DNA of 7,081 bases from Gammaproteobacteria bacterium (GCA_022822245.1 JAJECB010000225.1:1-7081); one strand, 5' to 3'. Shown: positions 1-7,081, numbered from the stretch's first letter. Notes: generated by a model from the letters alone, not told the origin. Program-made: numbers and translations.

Positions 1-462
1 GTCGACCGGCTCCCCGGACCAGAGGGCCCGGCATAGACGAAGCCCCTCGAGCATTCGACCGACCCGCTTCTCGAAGGGGACCCCGGCCGCCTCGAACTCC
101 TCGCGGACGCTCGGCACGTCGGCGGCGATCCCGACCCCGAGGATCAGCCGGCCCGCCGCGACGCGATCGAGGGTCGCCACCTGGTGAGCGAGCACGACGG
201 GGTTGCGCAGGGCGGGCAGCAGCACCGCGGTGCCGACCTCGACCCGCCGCGTCCGTGCCGCGACCCCCGCGAGCAGGGTGAGCGGCTCGTGCCGCGGGCG
301 GGCGAGCAGGCTGTCTCCCACCCACACCGAATCGTAGTCGAGCGTCTCGGCCTTCTCGGCGAGAGCGAGCAGCGGCGCGGCGTCGGGTGACCCGGTCATG
401 ATGCGGTCCCGGGTCGGCAGCAGGTAACCGACCCGGAGGCGCGGCGGCGTTGCGGTGCTCAT
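1..462 (-). CDS. LLM class flavin/F420-dependent oxidoreductase, N-terminal part
   Basis: This is the first 154 codons of a minus-strand gene that runs off the left edge. The start is the ATG whose complement is CAT at 460-462. A GGGAAG stretch a few bases upstream could serve as a weak ribosome binding site. The product begins with a short beta strand (RVGYLLPTRD, residues 10-19). Next come a segment with W47-V-G-D50 and the block GTAVLLPALRNP (77-88), then HQVATLDRVAAGRLILGVG (93-111). This order is characteristic of the luciferase-like monooxygenase TIM barrel (bacterial luciferase / F420-dependent reductase superfamily), cytosolic proteins of about 300-350 residues. About half is therefore present. 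Members use reduced FMN or F420, but the substrate cannot be read from this fragment, nor can the cofactor be decided. It is transcribed divergently from the indolepyruvate oxidoreductase gene. The family call is confident; any specific function would be a guess. Confidence 0.9.
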   Translation of the reverse strand, partial: MSTATPPRLRVGYLLPTRDRIMTGSPDAAPLLALAEKAETLDYDSVWVGDSLLARPRHEPLTLLAGVAARTRRVEVGTAVLLPALRNPVVLAHQVATLDRVAAGRLILGVGIAADVPSVREEFEAAGVPFEKRVGRMLEGLRLCRALWSGEPVD

Positions 463-695
463 CGAGTGCTTCCCGTTTTCGGTCTCGTCGGTACCTGATT
501 CCCCGGAAGATACATCATGGGGCCCGGCCGGACCCGGCTCGGGCGCCGGTCGTGCGGCTGCAAGTGGTGGCCGGCGATGCGGGTTAGACTTGGCGCTGGG
601 AAGGACCACGGGGATCGGATGCGAAGCGAGGGCGAATCACCACGAACGATCTCGCCGGCCCGCGTGCGCCCGTTCTCCGCTACCGGAGACTGACC
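463..695. promoter_or_regulatory. Divergent intergenic region, presumed promoters
   Basis: These 233 bases separate two outward-facing genes, so promoters for both should lie here. Possible -10 elements are TAGACT at 585-590 (plus strand, about 105 bases ahead of the 696 start) and TATCTT at 507-512 (minus strand, about 45 bases ahead of the 462 start). Neither has a convincing -35 partner at normal spacing, so both are only suggestions. The stretch around 520-560 is extremely GC-rich, with short CCGG-type inverted repeats typical of background at this base composition. No operator or riboswitch was recognised. Confidence 0.3.
685..689 (+). promoter_or_regulatory. Ribosome binding site of the indolepyruvate oxidoreductase gene
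   Basis: GGAGA lies six bases ahead of the ATG at 696. It supports that start over earlier codons in the frame. It is the only clear Shine-Dalgarno sequence among the three plus-strand genes here. Confidence 0.6.
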
Positions 696-3600
696 ATGGA
701 GCTTGCCGCGGTATCCCTCGACGACAAGTACGAGAGCCGGGAGGGACGGATCCACATCACCGGGAGCCAGGCGATCGTGCGCCTCGCGATGATGCAGTCC
801 ATTCGCGACCGCGCGGCGGGCCTCGACACCGCCTGCTACATCACCGGCTACCGCGGCTCGCCGATGCACAACATCGACAAGGAGCTGTGGTCCGCGAAGC
901 GCTTCCTCGCCGGGTCGCACATCCACTTCCAGCCTGCCGTCAACGAGGACCTCGCGGCGACCGCGATCTGGGGCAGCCAGCAGGCGACGGAGTTCGGCGA
1001 CTGCCGACACGACGGGGTCTTCTCGCTCTGGTACGGCAAGGGTCCGGGACTCGACCGGAGCATGGACGCGATCCGCCACGGCCACATGGCCGGCAGCTCC
1101 CGCCACGGGGGGGTGCTCGTCATGGTCGGCGACGACCACGCGCTCACCTCGACCGACGCCCCGGCCGCCCACGAGTTCGCGTTCGTCGAGATGATGATGC
1201 CCTTCCTCTACCCCGCCACCGTGCACGAGGTGCTGAGCTACGGCCTGCACGGCATCGCGCTCTCGCGCTTCTCGGGGGCGTGGGTGGGCTACAAGGTGGT
1301 GCCGGACACGGTGGACGCGAGCGCGCCGCTCCCGGCGGACCCGATGGAACCCGGAATCGTGCTCCCCGCCGACTTCGAGCTGCCGCCGGACGGGCTCAAC
1401 CTCCGCATACCGGACTTCTGGTACCAGATGGAGCCCCGGCACCGGGACTACAAGCTCGACGCGGCGGTGGCCTATGCGCGGGCTAACCGGCTGAACCGGG
1501 TGACCCTGCCAAGCCGCCGCCCTCGCTACGGAATCGTCGCGACCGGCAAGGCGTGGAACGACGTCCGGCAGGCCCTCTTCGATCTCGGGATCGACGACCG
1601 GGCGGCGGACGAGCTGGGGATCACGGTTCTCAAGCTCGCGATGCCCTACCCGTTCGACGCGCAGACGGTGCGCGAGTTCGCGGACGGACTCGAAGAGGTC
1701 TTCGTCGTCGAGGAGAAGGTGACCCTCTCCGAGCTCCAGGTCCGAAACGCCCTCTACCCCCTCCCCGACGGGCGCCGCCCGCGGGTCATCGGACAGAAGG
1801 ACGAGGCGGGGAGGGTGCTCCTCCCCGGCTTCCCGGAGGTCACCCCGGACGACGTCGCGCGGGCCCTCGCGGCGCGCATCGCCCCCTTCCACACCTCGCC
1901 GGCCATCGACGATCGGATCGCCTTTATCGACGCAAAGGCGCGCCAGACCCGCGCCCGCGAGGCCCTCTCGGTGGCGCGCACCCCGTACTTCTGCTCCGGC
2001 TGCCCCCACAACACCTCGACTCGGGTGCCGGAGGGGAGCCGCGCCCAGGGCGGGGTCGGGTGCCACTTCATGGCCACCTACATGGACCGCGGCAACGTCA
2101 CCCACACCCACATGGGAGGGGAGGGCGCGAACTGGATGGGGCAGGCCCCCTTCGTCGAGACCGGGCACGTCTTCCAGAACCTCGGCGACGGCACCTACTA
2201 CCACTCGGGGCTCCTCGCGATCCGGGCGTGCGTCGCCTCCGGGATCAACATCACCTACAAGATCCTCTTCAACGACGCGGTGGCGATGACCGGCGGGCAG
2301 CCCCACGACGGGCCCATCGACCCGCCCGCGATCAGCCGCCAGGTGCGGGGAGAGGGAGTCGAGACCATCTGGCTCGTGTCCGACGAGCCCGAGAAGTACG
2401 GGTCGGCGGCGATGTTCGCCCCCGGCACGAAGCTCGGCCACCGGCGGGACCTCGACCGCATCCAGCGCGAGCTTCGCGAGGTCAAGGGGGTGAGCGTCCT
2501 CATCTACGACCAGACCTGCGCGGCAGAGAAGCGCCGGCGCCGCAAGCGCGGCGCGATGGTGGACCCGGACCGGCGGACGTTCATCAACCACCGGGTGTGC
2601 GAGGGTTGCGGGGACTGCAACGCGAAGTCGAACTGTCTCTCCGTGCTGCCCCTCGACACCGAGTACGGGCGCAAGCGGCAGATCGACCAGTCCGCCTGCA
2701 ACAAGGACTTCTCGTGCGTCGAGGGCTTCTGCCCGAGCTTCGTGAGCGTCCAGGGGGCGACCCCGCGGCGGGGCGGGGCGCGGGTCGAGGTCCCGGCGGG
2801 CCTCGCCGCTCTGCCCGAACCGGACCGTCCGCGCCTCGTCGAGGGGGGGCGGCCGTTCAGCATCCTCGTCGCCGGGGTGGGGGGCACCGGGGTGGTCACC
2901 ATCGGCGCCCTCGTCACCATGGCCGCCCACCTCGAGGGCATCGCGTTCTCCACCGTCGACCAGTTCGGGATGGCCCAGAAGGGCGGAGCGGTCACGAGCC
3001 ACGTGCGGATCGCGGCCCGCTCGGAGGACATGCGTGCTATTCGGCTGAACGCGGGGGCGGCCGACCTCGTGCTCGGCTGCGACAGCCTCGTCGCTTCGGG
3101 GGATCTCGCCCTCAACGTGATGGACCCGAAGCGCACCCGGGTCATCGTCAACACCCACGAGCAGATCACCGGGCAGTTCGCCCGCGATCCGGATCTCGAG
3201 TTCCCGACCGATTCCATCGTCGAGCGCATCCGCGCCGCGGCGGGCGGCGACCACGTCCAGGTCCTCGACGCGACGCGCATCGCGACCCGGCTCCTCGGGG
3301 ACGCCATCGCGAGCAACCTCTTCCTCCTCGGCTTCGCCTACCAGCGGGGCCTCGTCCCGGTGTCGGGGGTCGCCATCGAGCGGGCCATCGAGATGAACGG
3401 GGTGGCGGTGGAGATGAACCGCGAGGCGTTCCGGTGGGGACGGCGGGCGGGGCGCGACCTCGCGGCGGTGGAGGGCCTTGCGGCGAAGGGCGACGAGGGC
3501 CTCGAGCCGGCCGCGCCGAAGACCCTCGACGAGCTCGTCGAGCGGCGGGTGGCGGACCTGACGGACTGGCAGAACGGGGCGTGGGCGGCCCGCTACCGAG

Positions 3601-4187
3601 GGCTCGTCGCGCGAGTACGCGAGGCGGAGCGGGGGCTCGGAGAGGGAGAAGCGCTCTCCGGGGCGGTCGCCCGCTTCGCCTACAAGCTGATGGCCTACAA
3701 GGACGAGTACGAGGTGGCCCGCCTCTACACCGACGGGGCGTTCCGGGAACGGCTCGCGGCGCGCTTCGAGGGAGACCTCCGGGTCACCTTCCACATGGCT
3801 CCGCCCCTTCTCGCGCGGCCCGACCCGGCCACCGGGGAAGCGCGCAAGCGCACCTACGGCCCCTGGATGTGGCGGGTGCTCGCCCTCGTCGCGAAGATGC
3901 GGGGCCTGCGGGGTACCCCGTTCGACCTCTTCGGCCGCACCGAGGAGCGGCGTACCGAGCGCCGGCTCATCGAGGAGTACTTCGAGACCGTGGACGAGCT
4001 GCTATCGGGGCTCTGCCCCGCGAACCTCGCCCTCGCGGTCGAGATCGCCTCCGTCCCCGACCGGATCCGCGGCTACGGCCACGTCAAGGCGCGCAACGTC
4101 GAGGAGGCCGAGGCGGAACGCGCCGCCCTCCTCGAGCGCTGGCGGGCCGGCGGCGGCGAGGCAGCCGACGAGGCGCGCGCCGCCTGA
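696..4187 (+). CDS. Indolepyruvate ferredoxin oxidoreductase, fused alpha/beta form
   Basis: This 1163-residue cytosolic enzyme is predicted to convert an aryl-2-oxoacid such as indolepyruvate, plus CoA, to the acyl-CoA and CO2 while reducing ferredoxin (EC 1.2.7.8 type). The domain order is as follows. Residues ~20-200 are the pyrimidine-binding half of the thiamine diphosphate (TPP) site, and ~270-400 a transketolase-C-like domain. Residues ~430-600 are the TPP diphosphate/Mg2+ domain, with C433-S-G-C436-P-H, C456 in GVGCHF, GDGT at 497-500 and N526-D-A-V-A-M-T-G-G-Q. An iron-sulphur segment has cysteines at 635, 638, 641, 647, 668, 674 and 679. The IorB-like gamma domain starts with AGVGGTG (726-732) and has DQFGMAQKGG (755-764). 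A C-terminal extension (~930-1140) resembles DUF6537. The separate archaeal IorA and IorB proteins total less; this long fusion is the usual bacterial form. The substrate is not proven: related fused enzymes may act on other aryl or branched-chain oxoacids. The frame is intact throughout. Confidence 0.95.
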   Translation: MELAAVSLDDKYESREGRIHITGSQAIVRLAMMQSIRDRAAGLDTACYITGYRGSPMHNIDKELWSAKRFLAGSHIHFQPAVNEDLAATAIWGSQQATEFGDCRHDGVFSLWYGKGPGLDRSMDAIRHGHMAGSSRHGGVLVMVGDDHALTSTDAPAAHEFAFVEMMMPFLYPATVHEVLSYGLHGIALSRFSGAWVGYKVVPDTVDASAPLPADPMEPGIVLPADFELPPDGLNLRIPDFWYQMEPRHRDYKLDAAVAYARANRLNRVTLPSRRPRYGIVATGKAWNDVRQALFDLGIDDRAADELGITVLKLAMPYPFDAQTVREFADGLEEVFVVEEKVTLSELQVRNALYPLPDGRRPRVIGQKDEAGRVLLPGFPEVTPDDVARALAARIAPFHTSPAIDDRIAFIDAKARQTRAREALSVARTPYFCSGCPHNTSTRVPEGSRAQGGVGCHFMATYMDRGNVTHTHMGGEGANWMGQAPFVETGHVFQNLGDGTYYHSGLLAIRACVASGINITYKILFNDAVAMTGGQPHDGPIDPPAISRQVRGEGVETIWLVSDEPEKYGSAAMFAPGTKLGHRRDLDRIQRELREVKGVSVLIYDQTCAAEKRRRRKRGAMVDPDRRTFINHRVCEGCGDCNAKSNCLSVLPLDTEYGRKRQIDQSACNKDFSCVEGFCPSFVSVQGATPRRGGARVEVPAGLAALPEPDRPRLVEGGRPFSILVAGVGGTGVVTIGALVTMAAHLEGIAFSTVDQFGMAQKGGAVTSHVRIAARSEDMRAIRLNAGAADLVLGCDSLVASGDLALNVMDPKRTRVIVNTHEQITGQFARDPDLEFPTDSIVERIRAAAGGDHVQVLDATRIATRLLGDAIASNLFLLGFAYQRGLVPVSGVAIERAIEMNGVAVEMNREAFRWGRRAGRDLAAVEGLAAKGDEGLEPAAPKTLDELVERRVADLTDWQNGAWAARYRGLVARVREAERGLGEGEALSGAVARFAYKLMAYKDEYEVARLYTDGAFRERLAARFEGDLRVTFHMAPPLLARPDPATGEARKRTYGPWMWRVLALVAKMRGLRGTPFDLFGRTEERRTERRLIEEYFETVDELLSGLCPANLALAVEIASVPDRIRGYGHVKARNVEEAEAERAALLERWRAGGGEAADEARAA

Positions 4188-4218
4188 CCATCCTAACCCC
4201 CGCGGATCGACCGCCACC

Positions 4219-4629
4219 ATGGAACGCAAGGGCAAGCACCTCGAGTTCATCCAGGGCACGGTCAACCGACTTTCGACGAACTCCTTCCTGCTCAAGGGCT
4301 GGACCGTGGTGCTGGTGTCGGCCCTGTTTGCCCTCGCGGCCGCCGACTTCAGTCGCTACTTCATCTATCTCGCGTACTTCCCTGCCGTCGCGTTCTGGAT
4401 CCTGGACGGATACTTCCTATGGCAGGAGCGGCTGTTCCGCCGCCTCTACGACCACGTTCGGTCGCTCGAGGAGCAAGATATCGACTTCTCGATGGACACC
4501 TCCCCCTGGGTCGCCGACACGACTTCCTGGGCCGCCGCATGCTGGTCGAAGACGCTCGTCATCTTCCACGGGGCGGTGCTCGCAACCGTCGTCATCGTCA
4601 CCCTGCTCGCCCACAACTTCGCGGAATGA
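4219..4629 (+). CDS. Small three-helix membrane protein upstream of hsdM, function unknown
   Basis: A 136-residue protein. An amphipathic N-terminal segment (HLEFIQGTVNRLSTNSFLLKGW, in part, residues 7-28) leads into a first membrane helix at about 24-42. A short turn follows, then a second helix at about 47-68. A charged, presumably cytosolic segment (69-110: QERLFRRLYDHVRSLEEQD and a DIDFSMDT stretch) precedes a third helix at about 111-131. There is no signal peptide. The start fits because the conserved-looking N-terminus begins there, although no good ribosome binding site precedes it (GGA at 4204-4206 is too far away). It begins 31 bases after the oxidoreductase stop and ends 93 bases before hsdM, so read-through transcription is possible. 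From memory, similar short proteins with an F-I-Q...N-S-F-L-x-K-G-W signature are conserved hypotheticals in variable genome regions; I cannot name a Pfam family. A role as an accessory or effector of a defence locus is inference only. Confidence 0.85.
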   Translation: MERKGKHLEFIQGTVNRLSTNSFLLKGWTVVLVSALFALAAADFSRYFIYLAYFPAVAFWILDGYFLWQERLFRRLYDHVRSLEEQDIDFSMDTSPWVADTTSWAAACWSKTLVIFHGAVLATVVIVTLLAHNFAE

Positions 4630-4722
4630 CGGCTGCGCTGCCGGACTCCCGATCGGGGACGATTTCCTCGGGATGGCGCGGCTGAAGCGGGCAACGGAAG
4701 TGGGTGCCAACCGAGTTCCCCA
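4630..4722. other. Short spacer between the membrane protein gene and hsdM
   Basis: A 93-base gap with no supportable gene. It contains the palindrome CCCGATCGGG (4648-4657), which is too short and unsupported by a T-run to call a terminator. No strong Shine-Dalgarno sequence lies at the right distance before the hsdM ATG at 4723; the nearest purine-rich stretch (GGAAGTGGG, 4696-4704) is about 18 bases away. Confidence 0.4.
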
Positions 4723-6879
4723 ATGAACCACGGCGAGATCGTGAGCTTCCTGTGGGGCGTCGCGGACCTCATCCGGGACAGCTTCAAGCGGGGCAAGTAC
4801 CAGGACGTCATCCTGCCCCTGACGGTGCTCCGCCGACTCGACTGCGTGCTTGCTCCGACGAAGGAAACGGTGCTCTCGCGGCAGGCCGAGCTTCGGGAGC
4901 GGGGCCTCGAGGACCTGGACCAGCAGCTTCGAAGGGCGTCCGGGTTCGCCTTTTACAACACCTCCCGCTACGACTTCGAGAAGCTCCTCGCCGACGCGCC
5001 GCAGCTCGCCGCGAACCTCCGGAACTACATCGCCGGCTTCAGCCGGAACATGCGCGAGGTGCTGGAGCGCTTCGATTTCGACAACACTACAGCCAAGCTC
5101 GACGAGGCGGGGTTGCTCTTCCAGGTGCTGGAGAGGTTCCGCACCGTTGACCTACACCCCGACAAGGTCGACAACCCCACGATGGGGACGATCTTCGAGG
5201 AGCTGATCCGGAGGTTCAACGAGGCCCTGGACGAGAACCCGGGAGAGCACTTCACGCCCCGCGACGTGGTCCATCTGATGGTCGGGCTCATGCTCGCGCG
5301 GGACGAGCGCGACATCGCACGTCCGGGGGTGGTGCGGACCGTCTACGACCCCTGCTGCGGCTCGGGCGGCATGCTGATGATCGCGAAGGAGCACATCATC
5401 GAGGGACCCAGCCGGAATGGTGAGCGGCTCCGGCCGGCCATCAACCCGGAGGCGGACATCCACCTCTTCGGCCAGGAAGTGAACCCGGAGACATGGGCGG
5501 TGTCGAAGTCGGACTTCTTCATGAAGGACCCGACCGGCCGCGACGCGGACAACATCGCCTTCGGGAGCACCCTTTCCCGCGACCGCCACGCCGCCCAGTC
5601 CTTCGACTACCTCATCGCGAATCCGCCCTACGGGAAGGATTGGAAGCGCGATCAGGACGTGGTGCGGGACGAGCACGAGCGAGGGGCGGCCGGCCGCTTC
5701 GCTCCCGGGCTCCCGCGCATCAGCGACGGCCAGACCCTGTTCCTGCTGCACATGCTCGCCCGGGCGAAGGCGCCGGACGAGGGCGGCGCGCGCATTGCGA
5801 TCATCATGAACGGCTCGCCGCTCTTCACCGGCGACGCGGGGAGCGGGGAGAGCGAGATCCGCCGCCACGTCCTGGAGAACGACTTTCTGGAGGCGCTGGT
5901 CGCGCTCCCCGAGCAGCTCTTCTACAACACCGGCATCGCCACCTACGTATGGCTGCTGAGCAACCGGAAAGCTCCTGAGCGAAGGGGCCGGGTGCAGCTC
6001 ATCGACGCCACCTCGTTCTGGTCGCCCATGCGCCGGAGCCTCGGCGACAAGCGCCGCGAGATCCCCCCGGAGAAGGCGGCGGACCTGCTGAAGCTCATCG
6101 TCGACTTCGAGGACGGCGCGACCCGAATGGTGGCCAAGGACGGGAAGGAGGAAGAAACCGTCGTCAGCCACGTCTTCCCGACCACCCATTTCGGTTACCG
6201 CCGCATCACCGTGGAGCGACCCCTCCGGCTGAACTTCCGGGCAAGCCCCGAACGCATCGCCCGGCTCAAGGACCAACGCGGGTTCCAAAACCTCGCGAAG
6301 TCGCGGAAGCGGGGCGAGGCCGGCTCCCGGGAGGAAGGCGAGGGGCGGGCGCGGCAGCAGGCCATCCTGGCCCTTCTTGAGGGGTTGCCCGACACCCTGT
6401 ATCGGGACCGAGAATCGTTCCTCGCCGATCTGATGGCGGCGGCGAAGGAAGCCGACACCCGGCTCCCGGCCACCGTCCGCAACGCGATCCTCGCCGCGCT
6501 CGGCGAGCGCGACGAGAAGGCCGAGATTTGCCGTGGCGAGGACGGCGCACCGGAGCCTGACCCTACGCTTCGCGACACCGAACGCGTCCCGCTCCCTGAA
6601 GGCGAAGACCCGACCGATGGAGAAGGTGTGTCGGAGAGCGTCCGCACGTTCTTCGCGCGTGAGGTCCTGCCCCATATACCCGACGCCTGGATCGACACCA
6701 CTCGCCGCGACCAGCGGGACGGTCAGGTTGGCCTCGTCGGCTACGAGATCAACTTCAACCGCTACTTCTACCGCTACATTCCGCCGCGACCTCTCGAAGA
6801 GATCGAGGCCGACATCCAGGCCGTCGAGAAGGACATCCTCGACATGCTGAAGGAGATGTCCATCGGGCAGGCGGATTGA
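4723..6879 (+). CDS. hsdM: Type I restriction-modification methyltransferase subunit HsdM (long form)
   Basis: A 718-residue DNA N6-adenine methyltransferase subunit. With two copies of itself and one HsdS it would form the M2S methylase, and with HsdR the restriction complex. The N-terminus (MNHGEIVSFLWGVADLIRD) and ILPLTVLRRLDCVL are the typical HsdM helical domain (~1-150), which supports the start. The catalytic domain (~150-480) has GEHFTPRDVV (174-183), the S-adenosylmethionine loop Y208-D-P-C-C-G-S-G-G216, and the catalytic N300-P-P-Y-G304. It also has the conserved IAIIMNGSPLF (358-368) and FYNTGIATYVWLLSN (400-414). A charged C-terminal region (~480-718) ends with YEINFNRYFYRYIPPRPLEEI (in part, from 674) and a predicted coiled coil. 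It is longer than EcoKI HsdM (529 residues), but such extended versions form a recognised subgroup. All key residues are present, so the enzyme looks intact. No hsdS or hsdR follows, so its partner must lie elsewhere or be lost. Confidence 0.96.
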   Translation: MNHGEIVSFLWGVADLIRDSFKRGKYQDVILPLTVLRRLDCVLAPTKETVLSRQAELRERGLEDLDQQLRRASGFAFYNTSRYDFEKLLADAPQLAANLRNYIAGFSRNMREVLERFDFDNTTAKLDEAGLLFQVLERFRTVDLHPDKVDNPTMGTIFEELIRRFNEALDENPGEHFTPRDVVHLMVGLMLARDERDIARPGVVRTVYDPCCGSGGMLMIAKEHIIEGPSRNGERLRPAINPEADIHLFGQEVNPETWAVSKSDFFMKDPTGRDADNIAFGSTLSRDRHAAQSFDYLIANPPYGKDWKRDQDVVRDEHERGAAGRFAPGLPRISDGQTLFLLHMLARAKAPDEGGARIAIIMNGSPLFTGDAGSGESEIRRHVLENDFLEALVALPEQLFYNTGIATYVWLLSNRKAPERRGRVQLIDATSFWSPMRRSLGDKRREIPPEKAADLLKLIVDFEDGATRMVAKDGKEEETVVSHVFPTTHFGYRRITVERPLRLNFRASPERIARLKDQRGFQNLAKSRKRGEAGSREEGEGRARQQAILALLEGLPDTLYRDRESFLADLMAAAKEADTRLPATVRNAILAALGERDEKAEICRGEDGAPEPDPTLRDTERVPLPEGEDPTDGEGVSESVRTFFAREVLPHIPDAWIDTTRRDQRDGQVGLVGYEINFNRYFYRYIPPRPLEEIEADIQAVEKDILDMLKEMSIGQAD

Positions 6880-6885
6880 TATCAA

Positions 6886-6915
6886 ATGTCGGCAGTTACG
6901 TATGAGTGCCGACAT
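6886..6915. repeat. Perfect 9-bp inverted repeat just downstream of hsdM
   Basis: The arms ATGTCGGCA (6886-6894) and TGCCGACAT (6907-6915) are exact reverse complements around a 12-base loop, starting seven bases after the hsdM stop. On the plus strand no T-run follows. Read on the minus strand the stem is followed by TTTGATATC, so it fits better as a weak terminator for the convergent gene ending at 6979. Alternatives are a protein-binding site or a recombination or element end, given its place at the boundary between hsdM and unrelated DNA. Confidence 0.55.
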
Positions 6916-6978
6916 CTGCTGCACTGTGACGGGACTGTTCCGAAGAGATTACCTGATTACGTACCAAGCTCATCCGGC

Positions 6979-7081
6979 TCAGAAATAGTTCTCAGCGAGC
7001 TTGAGCACTCGGTAGGGCATGGGTGGGGTGCGCAGGGCGACGAACGCGAGTCGGGGGAACATCTCCCGGAGCGAGAAGCGA
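6979..7081 (-). CDS. C-terminal end of an unidentified convergent gene
   Basis: On the minus strand a frame enters from the right edge and stays open for 33 codons up to TGA (complement TCA at 6979-6981). It ends with LRTPPMPYRVLKLAENYF. Codons are mostly G/C-ending, and the mix of hydrophobic, aromatic and basic residues looks like real protein, unlike the opposing plus-strand frame. I do not recognise the family, and the fragment is too short to assign. Its tail-to-tail arrangement with hsdM means that no hsdS gene directly follows hsdM. Confidence 0.5.
   Translation of the reverse strand, partial: RFSLREMFPRLAFVALRTPPMPYRVLKLAENYF

Noticed and set aside
1107..1113. Runs of seven G (here and at 2843-2849) as possible phase-variation tracts
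   Set aside because: They are too short and lie within an intact metabolic gene in very GC-rich DNA. Nothing suggests switching.
459..3794. 1111-codon open frame on the minus strand opposite the oxidoreductase gene
   Set aside because: It is an antisense shadow. In very GC-rich genes stop codons are rare in other frames. The translation is rich in R, E, G, V, P and H, and has no recognisable domain. The plus-strand product has clear catalytic motifs over the same bases.
4213..4222. GCCACCATGG around the membrane protein start resembles a eukaryotic Kozak sequence
   Set aside because: It is chance similarity in GC-rich DNA; the gene context is clearly bacterial.
4648..4657. Palindrome CCCGATCGGG as an operator or terminator
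   Set aside because: A 10-bp palindrome of this composition is expected by chance, has no loop or T-run, and is not repeated nearby.
1553..4726. 1057-codon plus-strand frame overlapping the oxidoreductase gene
   Set aside because: It is an out-of-frame shadow rich in arginine, proline and glycine. It runs across the end of the real gene and the membrane protein without any domain signature.
5152..6924. 590-codon minus-strand frame opposite hsdM
   Set aside because: It is an antisense shadow of hsdM, with no motif of its own and starting inside the downstream non-coding stretch.
6886..7081. Plus-strand frame from ATG at 6886, open to the right edge, considered as the start of hsdS
   Set aside because: It begins exactly on the inverted repeat, has no ribosome binding site, and its translation does not resemble an HsdS N-terminus. 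The opposite strand gives a more protein-like, G/C3-rich reading over the same bases. Extending the sequence could still revive it.

Overview
This window is about 7 kb of very GC-rich DNA, with third codon positions dominated by G and C. It comes from a bacterium, most likely a high-GC proteobacterium. The main reason is the single-chain indolepyruvate ferredoxin oxidoreductase with its C-terminal extension, a form I associate with Proteobacteria. The sequence does not fix the species or class.

Layout. The left edge (1-462, minus strand) holds the N-terminal part of a luciferase-like (LLM class) flavin- or F420-dependent oxidoreductase. A 233-base divergent spacer (463-695) separates it from a large plus-strand gene (696-4187) for the fused IorA/IorB-type 2-oxoacid oxidoreductase. 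Only 31 bases later comes a 136-residue, three-helix membrane protein (4219-4629). After a 93-base gap comes a complete long-form type I restriction-modification methyltransferase, HsdM (4723-6879). A short AT-richer stretch with a perfect 9-bp inverted repeat follows. The right edge (6979-7081, minus strand) carries the last 33 codons of a convergent gene that I cannot name.

How the parts relate. The left half looks like housekeeping or catabolic metabolism: CoA-dependent oxidative decarboxylation of aryl- or other 2-oxoacids, and a flavin oxidoreductase. The right half looks like accessory defence DNA: a small membrane protein of unknown function directly ahead of hsdM. No specificity subunit (hsdS) or restriction subunit (hsdR) follows. 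hsdM is immediately succeeded by non-coding DNA and a convergent gene, so within this window the methyltransferase is an orphan or a remnant. The points most worth a second look are the membrane protein paired with hsdM, the missing hsdS/hsdR, and the inverted repeat at the 3' edge of the putative island. I see no RNA genes, CRISPR arrays, transposase or integrase genes.
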